Below, one piece after another: positions 27,583 to 36,526 of a stretch of DNA of 64,000 bases. Position 1 is the stretch's first letter. Every line of letters starts with the position of its first letter. This stretch comes from Myxococcales bacterium (GTDB taxonomy: Bacteria > Myxococcota > Polyangia > Polyangiales > Polyangiaceae). The translations under genes were made by a program, and so were the position numbers. The DNA is taken from positions 1 through 64,000 of the forward strand of contig PLXW01000022.1 of the NCBI GenBank assembly GCA_003151595.1, read 5' to 3'. The notes below the pieces were generated by a model. It was not told the origin of the DNA, made no database searches, and worked only from the letters and a program-made list of their open reading frames with translations.

Positions 27583-28950
27583 CTAAGCTCCGGCGCGATC
27601 GCGCAGCTGGGTGAGCACGTCGTCAGTCACATCCCCCGTCGGCGATTGGCCCGCTGCCTCCTGGAAGAGCTCGAGCGCGAGCTCCAGTCGTTCATCGACG
27701 TCGGGGTCTTCGTCGTTCGGGTCGTCTTGCTGAAGAGCCGAGTCGTCGCCGAAAAAACCGTAACCAAGGTTTTCGAGGCGCGCCTCTGGACCACCCGCTT
27801 CTCGTAGCGGAGGCAAGGCGCCAACCTCCGTCGCGAACGAATCGGTGTCATCCGCCGCCTTCTTGAAGGTAACCTCCTTCGCGTCGCGAGGAATCGCCAG
27901 GTCAACGTAGCCGCCGGCCACGGTGGGGGCGCTTTCGGTGCCATCGACCTGGAGCGTGGTTCCGTCCACCGGCAGCACGCTGCCCGTCGCGTCGATCGTT
28001 TGGAGCTTGAGGCGCAGCACCTGCGTGAAGACGGTGTACGTGCTCTCGATCCCCGTTGGGACAGAGAGCGTCGGCGTGCGCTTGGTTGGCACCACGATCC
28101 CGTCGCCCTCCAACAAGACGTGCGGGTCTACGCGAACCGCGCGGAGCGAGGCGTTCGTCGACTGGTTCCAGATGGTCGCGAAGTGGAGGAAGCCGTACCG
28201 CTCGGCCACACTCGACAGCGTGTCCGACGGCTCCGCCGTATACGCGAAGCCCGAGGTAGGGGGATCGACCTGGACTGGCCCCGCGCCGGCGGACTCGTCT
28301 TGGCCTGGCTGGATGTTTGGAGCGCTGAAGTCAGAGAGATCGAGATCGGGGAACGTCAAGGTGCACGTGCCAGGCGGCACGTCCTCGAGTCGAAATCGTC
28401 CATCTCCGTCGACAAAGCCGTCTTGCTCCGACTTGTCGGCGAGCACCAAGTGTACCGCCCGCCGGGGCACCGGCTGACCGTCTTGATCGACGAGGCGGAT
28501 GGCGATGAAGGTCGTTTGCTCGGGCGCGGGCACGTCCAAGTGCGCCGGCACTGGCTTCTCAGGGAACAAGTTGTCGGGAAAAGGCCAGGGCCTTTCGGGC
28601 ACCTTCTCGATCCGGATGATGTCGGCGGCCATGGCGTAGACGAGCGTTTTCCGGATCTCGACGTCGAAGTTCCGGAGGATGCGCCGGGGGTCGTCGGTCG
28701 GGCGGTTGAACTCGCGTGAAAGTCGCCGGTTGGTGAGCTCGTCGTAGACGGCGAGCAGGACGCTGGCCCTGCTGTCGTGGGTGGCGCCGCTGTGGTCGAA
28801 GGTGCCGTAGACGAGCCCCTCGACGATCAAGAGCTTGCGCGACGAGGTGGCGGGCTCGGGCTTCTGCTCGGAGGGCGGGGTGAGCGTGATGAGCCACTGC
28901 ACGCCGAAGCGGTCTTCGAAGCGCCAGGGTCCGCCGGGAAAGAACCTCAC
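27583..28950 (-). CDS. LysM-domain protein of T6SS effector operon
   Basis: About 455 residues from GTG 28950 (RFFPGGPWRFEDRFGVQW). The open frame extends to 29415, but the upstream part has no protein character. A carboxypeptidase-regulatory-like beta domain (VDGDGRFRLEDVPPGTCTL, about 195-215) precedes a LysM (YTAEPSDTLSSVAERYGF, about 245-262; WNQSTNASLR), a beta domain and an acidic C-terminal tail. It stands 4 bp upstream of the OmpA/M15 effector, as an adaptor or loading partner might. The start is uncertain because no ribosome site is seen. Confidence 0.65.
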   Translation of the reverse strand: MRFFPGGPWRFEDRFGVQWLITLTPPSEQKPEPATSSRKLLIVEGLVYGTFDHSGATHDSRASVLLAVYDELTNRRLSREFNRPTDDPRRILRNFDVEIRKTLVYAMAADIIRIEKVPERPWPFPDNLFPEKPVPAHLDVPAPEQTTFIAIRLVDQDGQPVPRRAVHLVLADKSEQDGFVDGDGRFRLEDVPPGTCTLTFPDLDLSDFSAPNIQPGQDESAGAGPVQVDPPTSGFAYTAEPSDTLSSVAERYGFLHFATIWNQSTNASLRAVRVDPHVLLEGDGIVVPTKRTPTLSVPTGIESTYTVFTQVLRLKLQTIDATGSVLPVDGTTLQVDGTESAPTVAGGYVDLAIPRDAKEVTFKKAADDTDSFATEVGALPPLREAGGPEARLENLGYGFFGDDSALQQDDPNDEDPDVDERLELALELFQEAAGQSPTGDVTDDVLTQLRDRAGA

Positions 28951-29413
28951 CGGGCGCAGACGGTATCGGCGGGCTGCACGCCGAGCAAGCGACGGTGCGC
29001 ACCAGGCGACTGAAGCATCCGGAGAATCCCTGAGAAAGGTCTTGCGCTCGATCGCCACCATCTTCGGCCGTGCGGCGCGGAGCCAGGGGCTCGCGAGTGC
29101 GCGCCGATGGCTGGCGTGTCCGAGGTCGGCGATCGCGGGCGCGCGGTCAAGTTCAGCGAGTGCGGGGTCAAGGCAGGCCTCCCCGCCGTCAAGGCTGGCG
29201 CCTCTGTGCTCGCGGATGGCGCGTTGGCGCTTGAGGTCCCTCGTTTGAGGGCACCGAGCGCCCGTCTTGGGCGGCGCGTCCGGGGGGCGCGAGCGGGCGA
29301 GAGCCGGCGGGTGGAGCAGCCGAAGCCGGGGATTCGGCCACCGGGCTTTATGGCGAGCGCATGCCCACGACGGCTTGTCCCCTGGTCTCGCCGAACGTAC
29401 CCTCCGCGCATTC
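28951..29413. other. 463-bp region without a recognised gene
   Basis: It lies between the LysM gene (minus) and lipoprotein copy 2 (plus). It contains degenerate 21-bp units related to the array at 22756-22860 (about 29090-29190), and possibly the promoter of the plus-strand gene. Frames are open throughout because of the repeats, but none has a start or a family match. Confidence 0.4.
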
Positions 29414-31033
29414 ATGCGCGGTCAAACCATCCTTTCGCGAGCTCTTCGAATTCCTGCCGTCATGGCTCTCCTCGGCGCCGGGATCGCCGGGTGTGGGAAC
29501 TCGCAGGCGGAGAGCTGCGACACGCTCGACAGCTGTGGTGACGGGGGGGGCTCACTCGACGACGGGTCGCTGCCGGTGACCGACGGGACGATGATCGTGT
29601 CGAAAGATGGCGCGAGCGACGCCCCGGTCGGAACCGCCGACGGCGACGACGGTTCCCCGTCCGCGGGGGATACGGGTGTGGACACGGGGGTCGATGCGAC
29701 TCCCCCCTGCGACCCGGCGAAGACGCCTGCCGAAGACGGGTGCGTGATCAGCGATGCGCTCGCGATCTTCGTGTCGCCCACGGGGAGCGATACGAACGCC
29801 GGCACCATGGAGGCACCGGTGAAGACGCTGACGCACGCGGTGACGCTCGCAGTAACGGCGAGTGCGCATCGGGTGATCGCGTGCGCGGCGACGTACAGCG
29901 AGACGCTGACGCTGGCGGCGGCGGACGACGTCGGGCTTCAGATTTTCGGCGGGGTCACTTGTCCGGCTGGCGACGCGGGCACGGCCTGGACGTACACCGG
30001 CGCGAAGGCTGTCGCGAAGCCCACCGCGCACGGCTACGCGCTCTCGGTGAGCGACCTCGCGCATGCGCTCGACATCGAGGACTTCGAGTTCGACGCGCAG
30101 AACGGGACCGCTGCGGGAGAGTCGAGCATCGCGGGCTTCGTGTCCGGAAGCAGCGGCGGGGTGACGCTCCAGCGCGTGACCTCCGTGGCCGGCACTGCTG
30201 TCACTGGAACTTCGGGAGCGACGCCGACGACGGTGCTGCCCGTCCCAACAATCGGCACTTCCGGATCGAACGGTGGCGGTCAGGTCACCTGCGCGTGCTC
30301 GGATAGCGGACTTCAAAGCGTCGGCGGCGCGGGCGGAACCAATGCGAACGGTAGTCCCGGGCTGCCGAACCTCGGCGGGGGCGCCGGGGGCGATGAGACG
30401 AAGCCTTGCATCCCCGGTGGCGGCAATGGCGGCGATGGGACGGGGGCTGCGGCGGTAACCCCAGCTGCGGGTGCGCAGACGATCGGTTCGCTGACGAGCG
30501 GTGGCTGGTCAACGACGAACGGGTCGGCTGGCAGCGCGGGAGGCCCAGGGCAAGGCGGAGGAGGTGGCGCGAGCCCCACTGCGGGAGCTACGGGCGGCAG
30601 TGGCGGGTGCGGAGGGTGCGGCGGTGCGGGCGCGTCGCCCGGACTAGGCGGCGGGTCCAGCATCGCGCTCCTCGTCTATCAGTCCGGCGTAACGCTGACG
30701 GCGAGCAGTCTCACGGCGGAGACGGCGGGCAGCGGCGGCGCAGGGAAACCTGGAGAGGTCGGAGTCGGGGGCGCGACGCACGGCATCTCGACTGCTGGTG
30801 CCTGCAACGGCGGCAACGGCGGCTCCGGTGGCCAGGGCGGCGCGAGTGGCGGCGGCTCGGGCGGCGTCTCCGTCGGGATCCTGTATTCCTCGACGGGTTC
30901 GGCGCCGACGGTCGACAGCGCGACGACCGGCGCGATCACGGTCGGCGCGGCGGGCTCGCTTGGCCAAGGTGGCGCAACGCCGACCAACGATGGCAAAGCG
31001 GGCGTGGCGCAGGGCGTGCTCGGGTTTCCCTGA
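29414..31033 (+). CDS. Gly-rich beta-helix-like lipoprotein, copy 2
   Basis: A 539-residue lipoprotein with the lipobox IAGC (about residue 27). From the Asp-rich linker to the C-terminus it follows copy 1 (16662-18272) almost residue by residue, including LAIFVSPTGSDTNAGTMEAP and the identical ending GVAQGVLGFP. Most differences fall in the signal peptide and in the Gly-rich loops (about 330-400). The duplication appears recent, because codons are largely shared. Confidence 0.8.
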   Translation: MRGQTILSRALRIPAVMALLGAGIAGCGNSQAESCDTLDSCGDGGGSLDDGSLPVTDGTMIVSKDGASDAPVGTADGDDGSPSAGDTGVDTGVDATPPCDPAKTPAEDGCVISDALAIFVSPTGSDTNAGTMEAPVKTLTHAVTLAVTASAHRVIACAATYSETLTLAAADDVGLQIFGGVTCPAGDAGTAWTYTGAKAVAKPTAHGYALSVSDLAHALDIEDFEFDAQNGTAAGESSIAGFVSGSSGGVTLQRVTSVAGTAVTGTSGATPTTVLPVPTIGTSGSNGGGQVTCACSDSGLQSVGGAGGTNANGSPGLPNLGGGAGGDETKPCIPGGGNGGDGTGAAAVTPAAGAQTIGSLTSGGWSTTNGSAGSAGGPGQGGGGGASPTAGATGGSGGCGGCGGAGASPGLGGGSSIALLVYQSGVTLTASSLTAETAGSGGAGKPGEVGVGGATHGISTAGACNGGNGGSGGQGGASGGGSGGVSVGILYSSTGSAPTVDSATTGAITVGAAGSLGQGGATPTNDGKAGVAQGVLGFP

Positions 31034-31061
31034 GCCACGGGGCCAGCGTCGCGAAGGCCAA

Positions 31062-31550
31062 TCAGTTCATGTTGATCACACCGCGAAGGCGAAGGTCGCC
31101 TTCAGAACTCACGGTGATTTGCTTTCCGTTGACCTCGACGGTGCCGTCGCTCTCGAGAACGACCCTCGCACTCCCTGCACTAATTTCGACGCGCTCCTCG
31201 CCTCGGAGCGCAAGCACCCTGTGGTCAAGGTCGGGGGGGAAGGGTCGAGTGATGGCGAGGAGGATCGGTCGCTCCGGCTCCGCCGGCTCGAAGGTGAGGA
31301 TTACGGTGGCCTTCGACGCGATCAGGTACTCGAGTTGTGCAGCCGCGAGCCCAAGCGCATTCACCGCGGCGTGGGGCCCGAGGCGCGCTCTGCCGCTTCC
31401 GAGGTAGTCAACGAAGACGCCGTCTTTCTCGGAGTACGCGGTCACTGTTCCGAAGCGGAGCGGCACCGACGAGAATTGAGCGGGCGCGGGTGCTCGCGCC
31501 TTCGGCTTGGAGGTCTTCGCTGCCTTGGACACCTTCTTCCGTGCACTCAT
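31062..31550 (-). CDS. DUF6484-domain T6SS-associated protein, copy 1
   Basis: A 162-residue protein. A Lys/Ala-rich basic N-terminus precedes a beta domain (FGTVTAYSEKDGVFVDYLG, about 33-51) and a C-terminal short-strand repeat (VEISAGSARVVLESDGTVEV; LRLRGVINMN) like the gp5/VgrG needle. A paralogue of similar length is at 36038-36526. DUF6484 proteins are found beside PAAR and DUF2169 genes in T6SS effector loci. It is the last gene of the PAAR operon, 31 bp after the previous one. Confidence 0.75.
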   Translation of the reverse strand: MSARKKVSKAAKTSKPKARAPAPAQFSSVPLRFGTVTAYSEKDGVFVDYLGSGRARLGPHAAVNALGLAAAQLEYLIASKATVILTFEPAEPERPILLAITRPFPPDLDHRVLALRGEERVEISAGSARVVLESDGTVEVNGKQITVSSEGDLRLRGVINMN

Positions 31551-31581
31551 GCTCGTCTCCCTGTTGCCCTGTTGCCGGGCG

Positions 31582-32034
31582 TCACGTTCCGGCGTGACGA
31601 TCGAGATGTATGGCGCCTCGTGCCATCGCAGCGACCTCCGATCCGTGCGCCGCGTGCGGCTTGGCTAGCGGCGGGAGCGCGATTCCGATTTCGTCGACAC
31701 TGCTCCCGAGCGACGCCGCCGCGAACCCCAGCGCAAAGGCGTCCTCAGGCTGCTTCATGTGCTCCGGCGCCAAGCCTTGGAGCGCAGGAACCGCGCTCTC
31801 GCCCAGTAGCGCGATGGCTTCGACATAGGGACCGCACTGATCGAGCACGCCGCGCGCTTCGTTCGGTCGCGCTTTCTTTGGATTCCGTTGAAGATAGCGG
31901 AGGCGGTCACCGTAGCCGTTCACGTCGGTCAGGTGCGACTTCACTAGCCACTCGAGGAAGCGCCGGCGCGCGCTGGTCGAGAGTGTGCGCTCGAGGGCCG
32001 CGTCACGAATCGAGATGGGCGGGGTGACCGTCAT
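31582..32034 (-). CDS. hypothetical protein of the PAAR operon
   Basis: A 150-residue mostly helical protein (IRDAALERTLSTSARRRFLE; VLDQCGPYVEAIALLGESAV). It is not recognised. The start overlaps the stop of the propeller gene by 4 bp. A truncated copy of its first codons survives in the scar at 18293-18340. It is one of two unassigned genes downstream of the nuclease effector, so it is a candidate for its immunity protein; there is no direct evidence. Confidence 0.6.
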   Translation of the reverse strand: MTVTPPISIRDAALERTLSTSARRRFLEWLVKSHLTDVNGYGDRLRYLQRNPKKARPNEARGVLDQCGPYVEAIALLGESAVPALQGLAPEHMKQPEDAFALGFAAASLGSSVDEIGIALPPLAKPHAAHGSEVAAMARGAIHLDRHAGT

Positions 32035-32960
32035 CCGTTATCCGGGTCGATGAACGCTTCCCACTTCGCCCCATCGAAGGCGTGAACGCGCTTGGCTCCC
32101 ATGGCCCAGAGGCGTCCGTCTCCCACTGTGAGCCGGAAGAACTCCGGTGACTCTTTCAGCCGGGACGTCGGCACGCTGTCCCACCTGTTCTGGCCGGCCC
32201 GCCGGATGAGAAGCTTGTCCACCGCAGCGACGTAGAGGTCCCCGTTGAACATCTCGACGTCGGCCAGTGGTTTGTCGAACTGACCGGGAATCTGCGTGAC
32301 CGTCCAGTTGGCGCCGTCCCACTCGACGAGTGTGCCGTCGTTGCCAACGGCTGCGACGCGATCCGGAGAGAACGCGCGAACCCCCCACAGGACGGCGTTC
32401 GTGAGGAGCGTGATGCGTACCCAGACCTGACCGTCCCACCGCGCCAAGTACCCTCGCGTGCCAACGACGTAGATGTCGTCGGGGCCCGTTCCGTGGATGC
32501 CCTGGAGCTGCAGCGAGCTCGGGGTTCCTTCGGGCTCCACGACGCCGTCGTCCATGTGCACCCAGCGGTTCTCGGAAAGCGTGTAGATCTGCCCGGCGAA
32601 GCCGCAGACGTAGGGGCGGCCGGCGATGAGGCGGATGCGGGTCGGGCTACCGAGGTGCCGCTTGCTGCGCACGCCCGAGTCGGGGAGCTGGTCCTCGTGT
32701 GCGACCTTGCTCGTGCCCGCGTAGGTCCAGACCTCGCCGTACTTGCCGACGACCCAAACGAACTGACCGTTGGATGCCACCGAGCGGGCGCGCATCCCGT
32801 CGACGGGGCGCAGTTTCATGTCCCCTTGGTTCGGAACGAACCGGATCCCGGAAACCTGCGCAGCAGGCTCGTCGTCGAACCGATCGATGCTCGAAGCGAT
32901 CATCACGCCGTGACGTAAGACGTCGTAGCCAAAATCCCGATACGTAATTGGTAGCGCCAT
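32031..32960 (-). CDS. beta-propeller-like protein of the PAAR operon
   Basis: A 309-residue protein with repeated WD/kelch-like blades: FVWVVGKYGEVWTYAG, PYVCGFAGQIYTLSENRWVH, DIYVVGTRGYLARWDGQVWV, RVAAVGNDGTLVEWDGANWT, DLYVAAVDKLLIRRAGQNRW and RLWAMGAKRVHAFDGAKWEA, six visible blades. There is no signal peptide, so it acts in the cytoplasm or as T6SS cargo. It lies 18 bp after the PAAR-like nuclease gene and overlaps the next gene. Possible immunity or chaperone role; undecided. Confidence 0.7.
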   Translation of the reverse strand: MALPITYRDFGYDVLRHGVMIASSIDRFDDEPAAQVSGIRFVPNQGDMKLRPVDGMRARSVASNGQFVWVVGKYGEVWTYAGTSKVAHEDQLPDSGVRSKRHLGSPTRIRLIAGRPYVCGFAGQIYTLSENRWVHMDDGVVEPEGTPSSLQLQGIHGTGPDDIYVVGTRGYLARWDGQVWVRITLLTNAVLWGVRAFSPDRVAAVGNDGTLVEWDGANWTVTQIPGQFDKPLADVEMFNGDLYVAAVDKLLIRRAGQNRWDSVPTSRLKESPEFFRLTVGDGRLWAMGAKRVHAFDGAKWEAFIDPDNG

Positions 32961-32978
32961 GACTGCTGGTCTTCCTCG

Positions 32979-33968
32979 CTATGTCCAGTCGCCCGTCACG
33001 CCATCGCCGAACGCCTTCTGCCAAAGCTTCGATTGCTCGCCCTTGGGGCAGAAAGCGCGAAGCTCCTGGTCGTCGGACCCTTTGCATTGGTCCTTGTGGT
33101 ACGCGTCGAGCACTGCCGCGACGCACTCGTCGTCGCACCGACCGTTAGTGCCCTCGCGAACCGACTTGACACCTGCGGCTTTCGCCTCGCTGTACGTCCA
33201 CTTGTTCGCCTCGCCGTTTCGCTTTCCCGCGACCGCTTCGGCGACGTCGAATGAGTCGTGGATGAGGCCGTGGTCCAGCAGTGCGCCGTCATCCCCAGCT
33301 GCAGCCTTGTCGGACCCGGAGACGCAGACGCACGGCGCCTTCGCCTGATTGTACTTGGCCCATCCCGCGATCGGGATCGGCTTCCCCGCCACGTCGTTCC
33401 AGAACTCCTTGAAGCAGTGCTTCGGCAGGATGTGGTGGGGAGTCTTCGGCTTCGGGCACTTCTTATCGTAGCGAACGATGTCGCATTCTTCGCCGCACTT
33501 GGCTTTGCCCGTCTCCATGAAGTCCGCGACCGCCATCTTCGCGATCACGGGGTTGGGCGGCGTTCCGGCGGGCGGGCACGCGTGGTTGTGCGTCGTGATG
33601 TCGAGATGACGCACGGCCTCGACCCCCTCGATGAGCACGTCCATCGAGTGGCTCTGGAAGTACGCCTTGCCCTTGACGACGTGGGTCACGACGTTGCCCT
33701 GTCCACCGGACTTCGGGTCGCCAGGCTCGTCCCCGTTCGAGGTCGAGATGTACGAATTCTTGTGGGCGGCGGGGTTTCCGTTGACCGTGACCGACGTCGC
33801 GCACCCGGTAATGTCGCTCACCAGCGCGTTGTTGGGCAGCGGCGTCGGGATCGGGCCGGTTGGCGGCGGTGGTGGACAGAGGCAGAGGTCCGGGAACGCC
33901 ATCAGCGATTTGCCGGACGAGCTCGTGTCGAAGGCACTTCGATCGTTGATGAAGACGGAATCCGGCAT
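32979..33968 (-). CDS. PAAR-like (DUF4150) nuclease effector, GHH/HNH type
   Basis: A 329-residue T6SS effector. The N-terminal DUF4150 PAAR-like tip domain (about 1-140) has FPDLCLCPPPPPTGP, PIPTPLPNNALVSDITGC and HNHACPPAGTPPNP. The C-terminal domain has TPHHILPKHCFKEFW (about 176-190), the His-His-x3-Pro-x-His pattern of the HNH/Endonuclease VII GHH toxins, then DHGLIHDSF and many Cys residues that may hold zinc. It is predicted to be carried on the VgrG spike and to cut DNA in the target cell. The upstream DUF2169 gene is the usual adaptor of DUF4150 effectors. Confidence 0.8.
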   Translation of the reverse strand: MPDSVFINDRSAFDTSSSGKSLMAFPDLCLCPPPPPTGPIPTPLPNNALVSDITGCATSVTVNGNPAAHKNSYISTSNGDEPGDPKSGGQGNVVTHVVKGKAYFQSHSMDVLIEGVEAVRHLDITTHNHACPPAGTPPNPVIAKMAVADFMETGKAKCGEECDIVRYDKKCPKPKTPHHILPKHCFKEFWNDVAGKPIPIAGWAKYNQAKAPCVCVSGSDKAAAGDDGALLDHGLIHDSFDVAEAVAGKRNGEANKWTYSEAKAAGVKSVREGTNGRCDDECVAAVLDAYHKDQCKGSDDQELRAFCPKGEQSKLWQKAFGDGVTGDWT

Positions 33969-34973
33969 CTATCCCCCTTTCCGAAGCACGACGGCGGTTC
34001 GCAGGCCTCCTTCCGAGGCCCCTAGATACATGGCGGTCTTCGCTGGCGTCCAGCCACGCTCGAGCGCAAACGCTGCGTACGCGACCGAGATCGCGCCGAG
34101 CGCGCAGCCCACCTCTCCGAGAGAGCTCCCTAGCGTGACCGTCGGCAACGTCTGCGCGCGCGACGGGCGCAAGCGCGTGACGGCGAGCGCCGTCTCGTAG
34201 AAGCGATGGCGTTCGCCGGATGTGTCTTTCACGAGAAGTCCGACGTCCTCGATTCGAGAGCCGGCGGCAGCGAGAGCACTTCGTGCCGCGGCGGCCTGGG
34301 CGCGGCCCGTCATGCGGCCGGACGCGCGCGTCGCCTCTTCGGTCGCGAGCTCGACACCCGCGACGTAGACCGAAGCGCCGCGAATCGGATCCGCGCTGAC
34401 GCGCATGAACGCCGCCCCCTCGCCGGGGATGACGCCATCGGGCGAAAGGGTCGACGGCAGGCGCGACGCGCCCATCAGACGCTCGAGGCGCCCCCGATCG
34501 AGGAGCGTATCGACGGCGCCGACGTAGCAAGCGCGGTGACGCCCGAGCGCCAGGATCTTTTCAGCCTCGACGAGCGCGCGTCCGATCGCGGCATGCTCGC
34601 CGCCTGGGAGGACCTTCGAGTTTGCCCGATCGATGGCCTCTCCGAGAGGCCTCGTTGATCGGAGAAGCGCTTGAGCGTCGTATGGAAACGCGCCTTCCGC
34701 CGGAGTCGACAGGACGAGGGGCGATGGATCGGAGAGCGCGTCCTCCGTGCACTCGCCGAGGGCGACCTGCATCATCGCCGCGAGGCGCGCAGGACCGTTG
34801 CCAATGCCCGTGTCGATGGGCGCGGCGCATACGGTCATCGCTTCTCCGTTCGGGTGCCGAAGGCCGATCTCTCGCGCCCTCATCGTGAGCGTAAGGAGAG
34901 AGCCCATGGTCTGGGCGGCGTTCAAACCGACCGACGTCACGACGCCGAGACGCTCGATCCACAGCGGCGTCAT
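33969..34973 (-). CDS. beta-ketoacyl-synthase-like (thiolase-fold) protein of T6SS locus
   Basis: A 334-residue protein with the thiolase/ketosynthase fold layout: VVTSVGLNAAQT at the N-terminus, ACYVGAVDTLLDRGRLERLM in the middle and LGSSLGEVGCALGAISVAYA near the C-terminus. No catalytic Cys in a nucleophilic elbow is evident, so it is probably a non-enzymatic relative. Such proteins occur in T6SS effector operons between DUF2169 and PAAR genes; their role is not established. It overlaps the DUF2169 gene by 4 bp. Confidence 0.7.
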   Translation of the reverse strand: MTPLWIERLGVVTSVGLNAAQTMGSLLTLTMRAREIGLRHPNGEAMTVCAAPIDTGIGNGPARLAAMMQVALGECTEDALSDPSPLVLSTPAEGAFPYDAQALLRSTRPLGEAIDRANSKVLPGGEHAAIGRALVEAEKILALGRHRACYVGAVDTLLDRGRLERLMGASRLPSTLSPDGVIPGEGAAFMRVSADPIRGASVYVAGVELATEEATRASGRMTGRAQAAAARSALAAAGSRIEDVGLLVKDTSGERHRFYETALAVTRLRPSRAQTLPTVTLGSSLGEVGCALGAISVAYAAFALERGWTPAKTAMYLGASEGGLRTAVVLRKGG

Positions 34974-36034
34974 CGTGTTCCCCGTGGGTCTCGACCGAAG
35001 TATCGCTTCCTCGTCGCCTTCGCTTTTAGCCAGCCGCGCCAGGGCGTTCCGACGTAGACGTCTTCGATGCCGAGAACGTTCGGCCGCGGGATGTGAAAGA
35101 AGCGGCCAACGACGGAGAAGCGCCGCTCGGCGGGCTCGATGAGCACCGTGTCGGGAGTCGCGAAGCCCTCGGCCCTATCGCCACGCCGACCCAGGATGGC
35201 GACGGGAACGTCGAAGGGCGGAAGCGCGAACCAAGTATCTGCCTCTGCCGCCATGCCGCGAAGGCGCACGCGCTCGCCCGGACGGTACGCGTCGAGCTGC
35301 TGATCCTCGGGCGCACAGTTCCAAAAACGATCGTCGAAGTCAGGCGGCAGGAGCGGAAAGTGCTCGTCGAGCCAGGCCTTGTCGTACGTCCCGCCCCAGC
35401 GCAGGCGCGAAGGGTTCGAGCGTGCGACCGGACCGAAGCCAACCGGAGGGGGTCGGTCGCTCCATGAGCCGATCAGGTGGTCGGGGGATTCGAAGTTCGG
35501 CAGTCGCTTGCCGACTGCGCTCGATTCCTTTCGGGCGAACCCCGTTCCGCTCAGGTTCCGTCTCTCGCAATGGGCGGGGGACTGCGCGTCGATGCCCCCG
35601 AAGCTACGTGACCACGTGATCGGCATGCGCTCGAAGGGGCGCGGGTCCGTCGCGCGAAGGCCGACTGCGTACCCGGGCACCCAGACGCGGTCGCCAAAGA
35701 GACGAGCCGCTTTACCGACTTGGTCTCCGATCTCGAGTTTCATGACGGCGTGATTGGTGGCTTGCGCGAGCACGACCTCGCCGGCGAGCAGCACGTCGAC
35801 GCGCGGCTTGCGCGGCGCCAGCTCCGTCTCGAGAAGGATGCTCGAGGTTGCCGGATCGCCTTCGTAGACGTCCTGGTCGACGACGCGCTGGGGCGCGATT
35901 GGATGCGGTTGTCCGGAGGCGTCCCAGGTGAACGATTGCTTGACGACGACGACGTAGTATTCAGCGCCATCGCGATCGAGGTTGATCGCCTCGCCGCACG
36001 CGCACGCATCGTCGAAGATCGCGTAGATCGCCAC
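34970..36034 (-). CDS. DUF2169 T6SS effector adaptor
   Basis: A 354-residue DUF2169 protein. Characteristic parts are VVVVKQSFTWDASGQ (about 28-42), ELAPRKPRVDVLLAGEVVLA (about 71-90), MPITWSRSFGG, PPVGFGPVARSNPSR and WNCAPEDQQLDAYRPGERVRL (about 238-258). In Proteobacteria DUF2169 proteins chaperone PAAR or DUF4150 effectors onto VgrG. It lies 3 bp after the DUF6484 gene and overlaps the next gene by 4 bp, so it belongs to the effector operon. Confidence 0.85.
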   Translation of the reverse strand: MAIYAIFDDACACGEAINLDRDGAEYYVVVVKQSFTWDASGQPHPIAPQRVVDQDVYEGDPATSSILLETELAPRKPRVDVLLAGEVVLAQATNHAVMKLEIGDQVGKAARLFGDRVWVPGYAVGLRATDPRPFERMPITWSRSFGGIDAQSPAHCERRNLSGTGFARKESSAVGKRLPNFESPDHLIGSWSDRPPPVGFGPVARSNPSRLRWGGTYDKAWLDEHFPLLPPDFDDRFWNCAPEDQQLDAYRPGERVRLRGMAAEADTWFALPPFDVPVAILGRRGDRAEGFATPDTVLIEPAERRFSVVGRFFHIPRPNVLGIEDVYVGTPWRGWLKAKATRKRYFGRDPRGTR

Positions 36035-36037
36035 GGT

Positions 36038-36526
36038 TCAGTTGATTCGAACGCGGCCGCCCTTGACCCGATTGATCTCGGAGGCACGCGAAAGGATGTC
36101 CCGTCCGCGAAGAACGACATCGCCGCTCGCTTCCAGCGACAGGCTCGCGGCACCGTTGTCTAGCGTGATCCCATTCGCGGCCTCGACGGTCACGGTGCCT
36201 GCGCGGAGATGAAGATCCGGGCGGGCCGCGTCGTGGCGCTCGTCCGGGAAGATCCCCCAAAGTACGTGGCGCTCGCCTCCACGAATGTGGACGCAGGCGT
36301 CAATGGGAGCAATCGACAGCGCTGCGCGTAGCCATTCGAGAGGAACGTGGTGCGGCCGACGAGCGAGGATCGTTCCCGGCGCTCCGAGGTCGACGATGAC
36401 CTCGCCGTAGCTCTCGATCCCGATGACCTTGCCATCTCGGTATTCGCTCGTGTTCTGCACCGGTCGAGCCTGCGGAACGACCTGCTTCGTCTCGGCGGGG
36501 AGGCCGCGAGCGCGTTTGCCAGACAT
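36038..36526 (-). CDS. DUF6484-domain T6SS-associated protein, copy 2
   Basis: A 162-residue paralogue of 31062-31550. The beta domain is KVIGIESYGEVIVDLGAPGT (about 33-52), with C-terminal short strands VTVEAANGITLDNGAASLSL and GDVVLRGRDIL. It is the first gene of the PAAR operon, and its upstream sequence is the one duplicated in the scar at 18380-18440. It probably acts with DUF2169 in spike assembly. Confidence 0.75.
   Translation of the reverse strand: MSGKRARGLPAETKQVVPQARPVQNTSEYRDGKVIGIESYGEVIVDLGAPGTILARRPHHVPLEWLRAALSIAPIDACVHIRGGERHVLWGIFPDERHDAARPDLHLRAGTVTVEAANGITLDNGAASLSLEASGDVVLRGRDILSRASEINRVKGGRVRIN

Noticed and set aside
28951..29415. N-terminal extension of the LysM protein to 29415
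   Set aside because: The upstream part is Arg/Ala-rich with repeat-derived heptads and no ribosome site. The recognised protein begins at the RFFPGGPW segment.
33463..34530. 355-codon minus-strand ORF across the PAAR and thiolase-fold genes
   Set aside because: Arg-rich shadow crossing two well-supported genes.
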